Shown piece after piece: positions 11,719 through 24,900 of a stretch of DNA of 64,000 nucleotides (within the stretch, counting starts at the first letter, position 1; every line of letters starts with the position of its first letter). Location: NCBI GenBank assembly GCA_033032175.1, contig CM065307.1, forward strand, positions 3,534,001 through 3,598,000, written 5' to 3'. A program made the translations under genes and the position numbers. Below the pieces are notes generated by a model. It was not told the DNA's origin, searched no databases, and saw only the letters and a program-made list of their open reading frames with translations. This DNA comes from Saturnia japonica. Lineage: Eukaryota; Arthropoda; Insecta; Lepidoptera; Saturniidae.

Positions 11719-12548
11719 ACAGTATATATACAAACGTATATATTAAATAGCCAGCGAATATTAAATATAAAACAATAAACAGTAAACTCAGCGTGACCAA
11801 ATGCAGTGTAAATATAGTTGATGTACCGTATTTTCAATCCATCCCCTGTACACAGATTTTTATCTGCATAAATAAACATGAATAATTAAAATACACCTTA
11901 TTTTGAACAACGTAGAGTATTCCACGTTTATAGCAATGATATTTTATATGTAGATACGAAATTGACACTCTTTACGTTGCTTTGTGTACGGAGGGTAATT
12001 GCCATCGGTTCACTTATTTCGTTGCTGTCTGACAACAAAGCCACACGTGATAGTTAAGACGTACTGTATTGTATTAAAAACATTAAAAATATCTTCTACT
12101 GTTGAAAATTTTACCAATTACTTGAAAACTGTGAGAAATGGGACAGATATTACATTTCATTTGTAATACACCTAATACTAACTAAAATATTTTTATAAAT
12201 TTTCTAAAATCTAAAATCCGATTGTTCAACTGTACTCACCTTGATACGGGCATGAGCGAGAAGAAACTTTTACTTTGTGTAATAGGAAAATGATAAGACA
12301 TTAGCGACCAGCATGAAGGCAGAACAACACTTACAGTAAAATTTAAAAAATCTGAATACAAAGACGGGAGGATAATAATCTTCATCGTCTCTTATCAAAG
12401 TTTGTTCAAAATATTTTCTTGTATCTGATTTATATATGTGACGAAGAAAAATATAATAACCTAGCTTTACTCGCGACATATTTGAGGGAAATCTTTACTT
12501 ATATATAATACATTAAACCAATGCGCGTGTGACACATTGGTTCTTTAA

Positions 12549-13292
12549 ATTAGGAGTATCATTCTGGGATCCCACAAAATCTTCCTAGAAAGATCTAACA
12601 TTAAAGCCACCATCTTGTTAGGCCGCCAGCATTCACGGCTACTACGGGTATCCTGACCACCAGCATACAGCGGACGCGCATTCCTGGTCATCACCCACAG
12701 CCTTTTCAGCGACCTTGGCACAGCACACTGCACTTCGGCCGGTCAGCAAGCAGAGACGCACTTCTCTCCTGGTCGACACAGCAGCCAGCCACTACGCAGC
12801 ACTGCAACACTCCGACTCACTGGAGCATTCTTGCAGCATTCCCCGACTCACTGGGGCATCACCCCGACTCACTGGGGCATCACCGCAGACAGTTCCGACT
12901 CACCGTGAACTATGCGGCATCTGGTTCCGACTCACTGGAACATTCCACTGGCCCGGCAAGCATCACAAGATGTATGGACGACTCAACCTGCTATCGACCT
13001 CCGGTCTCGGAGGGGGGTGATGTGGCGACATCTATCAAGCCACATAAGACGCATCCTACTATCCTACATTGCGCTATAGAAATTAACTCAATCGTTGAGT
13101 ATATATACAAGAACCCGACAACAACCGTTGGGCAGCTGCCCGCCAGACATAACACCCGTCTGGTCGGAGGATCCTCCCTTTGCAATAGTTCTTCTACATC
13201 GTCATAAAACATGACACTATAATTAACTCGATAATGGCAGTAATGGCCTTCATAAAAGAGGACCGGTTGCCAAGTTAGGAAGAAAAAGAAGA
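12549..13292 (+). mobile_element. LTR-retrotransposon remnant: internal 3' end, polypurine tract, LTR-like segment
   Basis: The purine run GGAGGGGGG (about 13008-13018) is followed at about 13020 by TGTGGCGACATC, the layout of a polypurine tract plus the start of a 3' LTR. The putative LTR has GAGTATATATACAAG near 13097 as a TATA-like element. Upstream are imperfect 22-bp repeats of 'CCCCGACTCACTGGGGCATCAC' (about 12815-12895). The outer parts match 8373-8552. No pol motifs are left and no second LTR is in the window, so the LTR assignment is inference. Confidence 0.45.
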
Positions 13293-14992
13293 AGAGACGA
13301 GCGCCAGTGTTTTGCCAGTGCACGATAGTGATTTGTTACCAAGTACTGCTCAAAAGGTAACATTTCGATAACAAAAGTAACGCATTCTCGAATTATATAC
13401 GTATTGCATAATGCATTTGTTGAAAAAACGCAACTTTATCCTTATATAAGCGTCAATTGAGTACTTATTATACTTGCACTTCTTTATATTGCTTACCTAT
13501 TTATTCACCTAGTTTTATTTATCGCTCAACTCCGTCAAACAAGATCAAATTTACCTAAGGTACATAAGGTTTACATTTACAAACTACAAGCAAACTTGCT
13601 GCTTGCAGTGACAGTGCATTGTTTGGGTTTATCTATGTAAACGACACTTATTGTTTAATTTTTCCGTGAGTGCCGGAAAAACAGAGCGAGCTGTAAGACC
13701 AGATAAAATTTTATGAAAATACTGAGACCAACTGGAAAAAAATACTAAAATGTAATGACATAAACAATAAAAATACCGTTTTTCGTAATCCGGTATTAGA
13801 TCCCACTTTTCTAAATAACGTTGCTGAAAACTAGACAATATTGTGTCTAGACTGCTGCGTCAAGGGGAATAAAAACAAAGAAAACGCCTCTATTTAGGCA
13901 TCTATATTACGACATAAAATCCTACTAATTTTTAGGAAATTTCCAAAATATCGGAAGAACCTCATTATATGTATACAAACAATATTACTAGATTTGATAC
14001 TAAACTAGTTCATACACAAAAATAAGTTAGTAGTTTATACATACAACTAAAAACTTATTATGAATGGTGCGGGGCGTTTCGATTTACCAAATTTTTTGGA
14101 TGAATTTTTTTTTGGAAATTATTGTATTCCACCCATGATTCTGCCACGAAAAGTAACCCAAAAGTAACATTTTGGGTTGTGTAATCCGACAGAGTCAAAA
14201 GTAACACAAAATGTTACAAAAGTAACGCTCTGGCAACGCTGCTGATTGTGCCGGCGGTTATGGGCAGGGTGGATAGCTTTAAGCGCAATAGTTTAGGTAA
14301 TTTCTTTTTATAGCGAAAATAATAGCTATTTTCAAAATTGAAAAAACATAGTCTCTCCTTTATATTTCATTCAGTTAATATCCAAAGTTATATGAACAAA
14401 ATATGGTATATTTTTAGAACCTACTAGAGGTTTATTTTTCGGATTGGAGGCAACATTAAATTTTTTTTTTCTGCCGAGAAAATTTTATGCTATCATGTTT
14501 TCGCCAAACATTGTACTTATCATCAATCCTCAACTTTAAGATATATTTATTACAAAATGTAAACATTATTGATGTAACAGAGGACCAAGTTAAGCCATTT
14601 GAGGTATAGTCGGCCCAAGCTGACGAATTATTTTTCTTCTTTTTTATATAATGGCAATGTGTATGTAAACGCAATTCTCCCAATGTCACGTAAACAGAAC
14701 CATAAACGAAGATTAATGGAAAATATATCCAGTCTGGGCTATCTACAAACAAACACAAAGACAATATAACACATTAATTATAACATATGTAGTCTATAGA
14801 ATAAAATTACAAGCATGCACGAAAGGACCTTACCGTCTACAGTTTAATTTTGTTAATTATGATAAGTTTTGACAGGAATTCTACCGTGAAAAGGATAAAG
14901 GGGACAAGAGTTAGAAGCCACACAAGGTTAGTAGGACGGGGAGTACAAGAAGGTAAAAAAAACGTCGTAAAGAGAAAATCTATTCATATTTA

Positions 14993-15128
14993 TTATCTAC
15001 AGTCAAAAAATATGTGATCAGAAGAACCTTCCTTGAAGAAACCACATTCACATAAAGAATGATCCCTGATCCTTGTTTTGGCCTGATGAACCAGGGTGCA
15101 GGCGTGACCAAGAAGGCGACAGACTATG
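14993..15128 (-). pseudogene. LINE C-terminal fragment (zinc-motif end of an ORF2)
   Basis: Minus-strand translation reads CRLLGHACTLVHQAKTRI.. then CECGFFKEGSSDHIFFDC followed by a stop. This is the TGHG...C-x-CG...H-x4-C pattern found at the end of many jockey/R1/I ORF2 proteins. No RT is attached. Confidence 0.55.
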
Positions 15129-15456
15129 GAACTTGGAAGTAGCGTTTTTATTTCATAAGTTATCAAACAAATGTTTGCCTATTACTTCCATGGTGTTAAT
15201 AATTATCATCTGTTATGAAGTGATCAGGTGATCAATTGGCAATAAGTTCTGTGGTTAACCATAGACAAAGTGTCAACAATTTTTATTTATTTCTGGTGTC
15301 AACTGTCAACTGACAAATTTCAAAAAGTTCGGATTGTAACCGTTGCCGGTTCCTGTAAATAAATAATTGTTACTTTGTTTTGTTAGCTATTGACAAAAAG
15401 TTAAAAGTTTATGTATTTATGAAGTTGATACTTATTTGATCTACTATAGTTTCAAC

Positions 15457-18400
15457 ATGAATATCGCAAAGAATCAATTTAAAATCCCACATATGTTTCG
15501 GAAAGGTGTGTATAAAAATGTCATTAGAAATATTTGATTAATTCTCATTTCCTGATTTCCTGGTGTTTTCATAAACGGTGGTAGCCCCGTAGGTGGTGGT
15601 AATTCTTAAATATATTATATACATACCTAATTAATTAGTTTCTCGGAAACGACTCCAACGATTTTGTTGAAATTTTTTATTTAGTTGTTTTACATTCAAA
15701 GTTTACCTAGGTAGATGTTTTTCTTTAAATACCGAACAAAGCTTGGGTGCCCGGATATTTAACTTTAAAAATCAACTAATTTCCGCTAGGAAGAAGGTCA
15801 CGTAGGAAGAGTGTGAAGACCATTATTTTGTTCTGAACATTTGAATACTTTGGTGGAATTTTACGATACGTCCTGGTTTAGAGATACCTTCTTATGGATA
15901 ATAACGCAGTAATAGTGTCTGTACTATTTAATAAGTTTCCATTAGCTGTTTTAATATTTTTATTTTTACGTTTTTTGAGTCACTTATCTATTTTCGTAGA
16001 GTGGGAGAAATAATTGATTAGTATCACCAAATTAAATGAAATCTGAGTCAACTTAATATAATCTACGAGTTGTACTTGTATGCCCATGAATGTGAGTGAA
16101 AATAAATCAAATGTAAATAAGTAAACTATGTCGGCTATGCTATCTTTTGTCACATAATTCACATGTACCTATGTGGAAATTCTCAAGCTGTAGACAAATG
16201 GAAAGTAATAACATTGTCAGCAAAAATACCAGCTTTTACCCTGGTCCATGTAAATACCCCTTTATATGTAAATTACCTACCAATTGGTAGAGCTGGTTGT
16301 TAGATAGGGTGGTGCTCAAAAAGTTTTAGACTAATAGACAACTTCCTTCACTATGAACTTCCTCAGAGCGTAGTTTGCATAAAGCTTGATCATGGTTCTT
16401 TTGTCTTTGTATAGTGCCTATCACTTAAAGTTCTTTTGTTAATTTTTTTTCAGCAAATAGACTTCCTGATCATTTTGGAGATCTTCAAAAAAATATAGAG
16501 GATTTAGAAAATGAGCTCAAACAGAAGAAAAATGATTATTTTCAGCTGCAAAGAGAGAGTTTAAAATCACAAATGCCTATACATAAACCGTTTTTACAAA
16601 AAACTTTCCCTTTTATTAGACCAGAGGTGACATTATTGTTTTTTTTAAACAGAACTAATGCCCCATTATTAATTTTTTATTTTTTATAAAATACCCATTT
16701 CGTAAAGAAATGTACTGATTTTTATTTTTTAATAACATAACAAACCATCACGCCTGTTTTCCCCGAAGGGTATGGCAGAGGTGTACTAATGTACACTCGC
16801 AGTTTGCTGAGTATGTTTTTAGGTCCCATGTAATAGGGGGCGAGCCTATTGCCATTAACTGGGCACGAAACCAAACTCCGAGCTGCTACTAAGAATTTCA
16901 TAGGAAAAACTCATTAGCTATAGCTTTATGAAGGAAGAGGAACCTCATGTTTTTATTTACAGCAAAACACAATGAGAAGAATATTATATTAGAATAGGAT
17001 AAATTTTGACTATTGAGTAGGTATATTAAGCAAATTTTTTTAAATACCAAGACGGTGGCAAACAAGCGTGTATTCCGCCTGATGGTGAGCGGTCACCACA
17101 GCCTATTGGTGCTTGCAATACCAGAACCATCACATGCTCGTTGCTGACCCTATTACATATAAATATGACATGATGACTTGTTCTGATTCTAACTTGTATA
17201 ATTTGTTTGTTAACTTGCTGGGTGGTAGGACAAAACAATTTGTACAACTGGATTGTGACTACCATACACTAGGTGTAATACCTGGCTTAACAGCATGCTT
17301 AGTTGTGTCATATTCAAGATTCATAGTACAATCAAATAAGATTTTAAATCAAAATTTTGACACTCAACTTTGCATTTTTCATATAATGTACTTTTAATGA
17401 TACAAAAACAATATGTACATGTTTTAGTGTCCGCAACCCGTGGCAAGGATTAGTTATTTTTTTCAAAGTGTTTTTCCGCTATTACTCGAAAACATAAAAA
17501 TTGGAGAAAAAAAAAAAAATAAAATGTGCAGAGCTAAAAAATTTACATGAAAAAGGTTATATGACTTTTTTCCTCTGGCCAAATTTAACCAATTAGTTAG
17601 GGAGGTGTTTAAGTTTAAGGGATGAACATAAATTTGAAAAAAATAATTAAATCGTCCCTACGATAATAAATAGCATCTTTGTTTCTATATTAAAAAAATA
17701 TTAAATACCGTCACTTACTATAATAAAAAAAAAACAGCAGTGTGAATTTAGTTAGATGATAAATTATTGTTTTATTTACAGAAAATAGTATTATCCAATG
17801 ATTTAGACAAAATGAAAAATGATTTAAAGCTGATGACCATGCTTACTGGTATGGAAGTGAAGTCATACATAGTGGGAGAACATTGTTCCATATTGTTTCA
17901 CATGCAAATTGATTCCAAGAATGTCGTGAAGCATGGTTTGCGGATAGAAATGCAGTCTGGTTGGTTTTATATATTTATTTTACAGAAATACTAACAGCTG
18001 TTCGTCAACAAATATAAATAGTTACACGTTAGAGGAGGGACACAGCCATTTCCTCAAGGATAGGATGCAAATCCTACTAATATAATAAATGTGAAAGTGT
18101 GTATGTTTGGATGTTTGTTACTCAATCACGCAATAACAGATCTGAATGAAATTTAGCACACAGATAGTCTATGACCTGAAATAAGATAAAAGGTACTTAT
18201 TATTCCGGTAAAAGTCATAGCTTAACCAGTGTTATCTTACAAATATAATAAATGGAAAGTTTCTATGTTTTGCGCGTGTGCCCGATCGACTGCATTCTGT
18301 GGTCCACGTGAGCGAAGCCGCGGGTAGAGCTAGTTAAAAATAAAAACATGACAACCATCCAAGGTTCCGAATACACAAACACTGCTTCATACTACATTAT

Positions 18401-21400
18401 CAAGTAAATTACAACACATAAAATAATAAAATTATAGAAAATATGTTTGTAACAATACGTCGTCGCCTCAGTGCTTATTCAATCCACCATTATTTACATT
18501 TTATATGAGAAAGTTTCTTGCTTTATCTTTAACTAGCTGTGCCCGCTGCTTCGCCCACATGGACTACAGAATGCTCGCACGAATCTTGCTCCTTTCTCCC
18601 GGCAATTTTAAAGACAACAATGATTATTGTGGGTATTCCTTAGAAGATGACATATACTCTCGCTGACTATTTTGTTAATCTTTTTAATGTTTACAATTAT
18701 TTAGTAAGTACATTCATTTGATATATCTCTAATGGTTTACTCGGCGTAAGTCATTTAAGCACCCGAATTGATTCACCATTACCAGTTTTTTTATATTTGT
18801 GCTGGACCCTAATTCTTTTTCTAAATTAAAAGTAGCCTAAGTTAGTCCCTATAAAATCAGCTGTCTATCAGTGAAACTCCCATCAAAATAGGTCCAACCG
18901 TTTCGGAGATTACCCGGAACAAACAGACAGACCGACAAAAATTTTAAAAATGGGCTTTTTGTTATAGATATCGTATATAATTTCATATGAATTTAGTAAA
19001 AAACGGTTATTTTGACATTACAAACAGACACTTCAATTTTATTACTTGTATAGATAAAGCCTTTTTATTTATTTTTCGCTTATTCAGGAACAAACGTAGT
19101 GGCCAAATCTTCTCTTCCACTTGGTTTCAACATCAAAGAAGTAATTGATGATTATGACAATATCATGATGCCAGAATGCCTCCATGCTATTTTGGTAGCA
19201 CTGGCTTGTCATTATAACAGATTGGATCAATTTGAGAAACTCAAAGTAAGACATATTTAAGCTTCGATTGTTTTTTTATGGGGTATATGCATGCGCTTGG
19301 TTTCGATCTTATCTGATGGAGGTCCAAGATAGATCATGTTTACCTATCAGATGCCTATTCACACTTTGCTTAAAATATTTTGAGTTATAGGTGGGCGGAA
19401 AGACAAACACTGAGAGTGAATTCCTCAAGCGAAACACTTCATTCGAATTGGGGGATTGTCTCACATATAAGGCTGGAAAGCCATCACGATATCTAGCGGT
19501 GGTGCCATGTTGCTATGTAGTGCAAAATGGTAACATAGTAAATCCAGATAAAGATTAAATTTTATGTGCCTGTGTTGGAAACTTCATCTCAATGTTTTTC
19601 TTTCGGTCTACCTACTACTGAATAAATATGTTTCAATATGTTCATAGTTTAACTTAAAAAAAAAAAAAAAGAAAATTCATAGACAAAGATATTGGTCATG
19701 GACAAGTTTTGAACGGTGTTGAGACATGAAAGGAATAATGTGTCTGAATAAAGCGAAATAAACTTACATGGATAATCTATAATCTTATCCGTTTATCCCC
19801 ATAGACACAAGGCTTGATGATAGATTAATTAAAAATATATCTTATTATATTAAGTGAGCAATTCTTGTACTTGGTTTCTCGGAAACGGCCCCAACGATTT
19901 CGATGAAACTTTTCATTTAGATAATGTTTTACATTCCAAGTTTTTCTTTATATGACACCGAGCATAGGTCGGTCGCCCAGATATTAGTGAAAAAGCTTCG
20001 TAGCTGTTCGGGTCTTACCATGGAGAAAATACAAAGCCACATTAGCTGACCTATGTGAATATTTCGAACACTATCTATACCAATATAATAAAGGGGAAGA
20101 GTTTTTCTGTTTGTTTCAACACACTAATCTCTGGAACGCATAGACTCACGTGGCATAGGCTATCTCTCATTCAGGCTTAAACATTTTTGTTACGTAAGTC
20201 TGAGATGGAAGTCCTCCCGAACTGCTTTATCCGCGTACGCTCGCGTAACGGTTAATGATAGATACGTAAATTGTTCTACAAAAATATTGGTCCTTATCAT
20301 ATCTAAAAAAGTCAAGGATAGCATATGCCTATCTCTTATACAGAAGTCACAATAAGGTAGACGGTGTCAAAGATTTGTTGAAAATTAAAAAGTGGTTTAT
20401 AAGCATTATTTTTAGACATGGCATATTAATCCTTTACAAACAAAAGTTACTCCATCATAAAGACAATTTTATGAAGTTAAATTTTGCTCTTTATAGCCTG
20501 TTATTTGGACACATAGTTTAGGAGATAATTAAAAATTAAACTAATTTGTACTTGCGGGAAGAACAATTATGATAAGCTCACGGGTTGGCGTTGGCGTAGC
20601 GGTGTTTGTCGTATCAAATTAACGCGGGCGAAACCGTGGGGCACAGCTAGTAGAATATAAACATAACAAAGTTAAGAAAAAAGAACTAAAAAGTTCTCTA
20701 TGACTTATCTTTGCAGTACCGGAGTACCGTGAAACTTACTCACGACATCGGGTCCTGTAAGTGTAACGTGAAGAGATATATTTATGCAGGCTGGAATGAC
20801 AGCGGCGACCGCCGAAGGATTTAGATCTCTCGGTGGTCGCCGTTGTATTTGAATTGTACTGTGCTTACCATCAGGGACAGTACCGTCATTGTGCCGTGTT
20901 ACTATAAAAAAAACCAATCGAAATGATAGTTAAACAGATTTTTAAGAGATGGCAACTCCCACTTGTTAGTTAAATAAATATTTATTACATAGTTTTTTTA
21001 AGAATATTTTTTTTTGTACCGGCAACATTAATTTTAAACTATTTGCTCATTGATCACCAATAGCATGAAAGAAACATTAAAGTGACGTTTTAATAATTAA
21101 TTTTGATGAAGTATGAAAGGGAGATTACCTCAAAAAACACCTTTGAGAAATAATATATTGAGATTTTTGTCTATTACAGAGAACGTTTCAAATGGAAGTT
21201 GAGCTGTTCAAGGTACTGGACGGTACCCATATAGAGATAACATTCACTGCTTGTAATGATTTGGATACGGAAGTAGGAGTAATTGAATTAGTACTAGTAC
21301 TAGACTACAGGGTTTATGACGACAGACCTAAGCAGTACACTTTTAAGGAACTCGGTAAGATAATATCATTTACAGATCAAAAGGCAATAGATTCTATTGA

Positions 21401-21904
21401 ATAGAATAAATTGGGTAATAATAGGGGTTAAATAGGGTGTAAGGGGTGTCGAATTACATCTATAGAACGTAGACGACGAAGCCAACCTCATCTGCATGTG
21501 GTGCACTATGCTGAGTAACAAAAGAGGAAATTGCGATGACGGGGTAGTAGGGTTGTTTTGCCCGACTGGGTCGCAACCACTATGCGTTTGGCGAAAAGTT
21601 CGCCATAGTGACTCGCTTTAAATATTATTATATAAAAATTCTAAATTTTTTTTACGCGGAACCCTAATTATTTTTCTGAAATGAAATTAGCCTAAGTTAC
21701 TCCTTTTAATATCAGTTATCCGTCTATGAAAGTCTTGTCAAAATCGGTTCAACCGTTTTAGAGATTATCCAGAACAAACAGTAAAAAAAAATTAGTTATT
21801 CTTTATAGGTATCGTATATACTTTCATATACATTTTGTAAAAACTGTTATTTTAACATTACAAATAGACACTTCAATTTTATGTATCGTATAGATAAATT
21901 AAAT

Positions 21905-21939
<35 letters not shown>

Positions 21940-24900
21940 TTATTTATTTATTAAAACTTAAATTTACAACTTAAATTTTAACAATGGCCCCAAACTAGGC
22001 ATGCCTGTGTCTTGGGAACCTTACATACGAGTTACCATTTTATACTTACTCATAATAACATCTGAAATCATTACATTACACATTACTTATTCATGTATAC
22101 TACATAGATCGTTATATATATGCAATACAGACACATATTTTCATACATAAACATAATTACACAAACATACATTATTATCATAATCAAAATAAACACACAA
22201 TATAAATGCAACAGCCAAAACCATGTTGGAAAATTACGTTACAGTTCTTAGTAATCATAACACCAAAATGTTAAAATTATTTTTGAATTGTAAGTACATT
22301 CTCTTTATGTTATATGTCGGGTACTTAGCCAGCCAATAATTGCTACTTGCTTCGTAAAGCAAACAGTCTCCAATTTTTCTATTTTTTTTTTATAGAACTG
22401 ACTACACTTGTTAGCCTTAAGTGCCCTATACTCAACTGAGCTTCGGCTTTTAAAGCTTTCAACTTATTTAGAAGCGAGCATTAGGGCACTCAGCGCGAAA
22501 GTTTGTGACGACCCGCACGAGGGTGCCAGAATTGCGAACTCGGCTCGCCGTCATCGCAAATTTGGAAAAAGTCCCGATCTAGCTAATTCCCTAAACTTAA
22601 GAGAATTCGAGCTTAACCAATAATACTCATATGCACGTTACCTCCTCAAAATAGGAAGAGCGGACCATGCGTATGTGTACCCGGTAAACGGACCGACAAT
22701 TTCTACACTAAACTAGCGCATTAGTCTAACTAGCTAAAAATATAAAATTTGTAAAAAACAGGTACCTATGTACCTAAAGACTTCAATTCGTGTGTGTATT
22801 CATACAAGCCTGTTTATTTGTGTGTCGGTAACTAAGTGAGCACGTATGGCCAAACTTTCTATCGCACGGGCGGCTGTCTGACCCAAAGGCTTCACATTTG
22901 AGGAACGGAGCCAGGATGGCCTCCGCTAGAGAGGTTGGACGTGACGGGTGTGGGGAGAAAGTTGACCGATCCATCTGCGGAAACAACGGTGGTTACTTAG
23001 CTTCGGTGTGGCACGCTATGGTTTGGAGAGACGGTGGTCGGCGTCTTACGCGATTAGCTTTTTCAGATAGTCATGTTTCCATCAGATCCTATGCGGCCTT
23101 TGCTTAAATCCGGCAGGAGTTATAGGTCGGGGAAAGAAGAAGCTGCCGCTTAATTCTAAGCGAAACACTTCATTCGAATTGGGGGATTGTCTCACATATA
23201 AGGCTGGAAAGCCATCACGATATCTAGCGGTGGTGCCATGTTGCTATGTAGTGCAAAATGGTAACATAGTAAATCCAGATAAAGATTAAATTTTATGTGC
23301 CTGTGTTGGAAACTTCATCTCAATGTTTTTCTTTCGGTCTACCTACTACTGAATAAATATGTTTCAATATGTTCATAGTTTAACTTAAAAAAAAAAAAAG
23401 AAAATTCATAGACAAAGATATTGGTCATGGACAAGTTTTGAACGGTGTTGAGACATGAAAGGAATAATGTGTCTGAATAAAGCGAAATAAACTTACATGG
23501 ATAATCTATAATCTTATCCGTTTATCCCCGTAGACACAAGGCTTGATGATAGATTGATTAAAAATATATCTTATTATATTAAGTGAGCAATTCTTGTACT
23601 TGGTTTCTCGGAAACGGCCCCAACGATTGCGATGAAACTTTTCATTTAGATAATGTTTTACATTCCAAGTTTTTCTTTATATGACACCGAGCATAGGTCG
23701 GTCGCCCAGATATTAGTGAAAAAGCTTCGTAACTGTTCGGGTCTTACCATGGAGAAAATACAAAGCCACATTAGCTGACCTATGTGAATATTTCGAACAC
23801 TATCTATACCAATATAATAAAGGGGAAGAGTTTTTCTGTTTGTTTCAACACACTAATCTCTGGAACTCATAGACTCACGTGGCATAGGCTATCTCTCATT
23901 CAGGCTTAAACATTTTTGTTACGTAAGTCTGAGATGGAAGTCCTCCCGAACTGCTTTATCCGCGTACGCTCGCGTAACGGTTAATCGGGTCTTACCATGG
24001 AGAAAATACAAAGCCACATTAGCTGACCTATGTGAATATTTCGAACACTATCTATACAAATATAATAAAGGGGAAGAGTTTTTCTGTTTGTTTCAACACA
24101 CTAATCTCTGGAACTCATAGACTCACGTGGCATAGGCTATCTCTCATTCAGGCTTAAACATTTTTGTTACGTAAGTCTGAGATGGAAGTCCTCCCGAACT
24201 GCTTTATCCGCGTACGCTCGCGTAACGGTTAATCGGGTCTTACCATGGAGAAAATACAAAGCCACATTAGCTGACCTATGTGAATATTTCGAACACTATC
24301 TATACCAATATAATAAAGGGGAAGAGTTTTTCTGTTTGTTTCAACACACTAATCTCTGGAACTCATAGACTCACGTGGCATAGGCTATCTCTCATTCAGG
24401 CTTAAACATTTTTGTTACGTAAGTCTGAGATGGAAGTCCTCCCGAACTGCTTTATCCGCGTACGCTCGCGTAACGGTTAATGATAGATACCTACGTAAAT
24501 TGTTCTACAAAAATATTGGTCCTTAGCATATCTAAAAAAGTCAAGGATAGCATATGCCTATCTCTTATACAGAAGTCACAATAAGGTAGACGGTGTCAAA
24601 GATTTGTTGCAAATTAAAAAGTGATTTATAAGCATTATTTTTAGACATGGCATATTAATCCTTTACAAACAAAAGTTACTCCATCATAAAGACAATTTTA
24701 TGAAGTTAAATTTTGCTCTTTATAGCCTGTTATTTGGACACATAGTTCAGGAGATAATTAAAAATTAAACTAATTTGTACTTGCGGGAAGAACAATTATG
24801 ATAAGCTCACGGGTTGGCGTTGGCGTTGCGGTGTTTGTCGTATCAAATTAACGCGGGCGAAACCGTGGGGCACAGCTAGTAGAATATAAACATAACAAAG

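Larger units (their letters stand above)
9931..15456. other. Intergenic region EXD2 to the CENP-P-like gene
   Basis: No host exon recognised. It holds Helitron fragments (10041-10175, 11385-11423, 11501-11718), an LTR-retrotransposon remnant (12549-13292), patches with AAAAGTAACG words (13340-13385, 14150-14230), and a LINE C-terminal fragment (14993-15128). Short open frames elsewhere are not supported. The last 300 bases should contain the promoter of the next gene, but I see no clear TATA box or initiator. Confidence 0.6.
19427..21902. repeat. Segmental duplication, left arm (contains exon 5 copy 1)
   Basis: From AAGCGAAACACTTCATTCG (19427) to TATAGATAAATTAA (21902) this is nearly identical to 23158-26132. 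In the first 820 bases I count about six substitutions plus a poly(A) length change. The right arm is about 500 bp longer because of a 248-bp triplication. Before 19427 the two sides are only loosely similar; after 21902 they diverge completely. Confidence 0.92.

Noticed and set aside
12715..13207. Open frames of about 100 codons
   Set aside because: They lie in the LTR-like remnant with short repeats and show no gag/pol motif in any frame.
21908..21940. Long T run as an unusual regulatory tract
   Set aside because: Better explained as the tail of an antisense LINE 3' end.
22408..23107. GC-richer open frames between the duplication arms
   Set aside because: No splice logic linking them to the surrounding gene and no recognisable domain.
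23738..24481. CRISPR-like regular repeat
   Set aside because: Units are 248 bp, contiguous and without spacers, in an animal intron.
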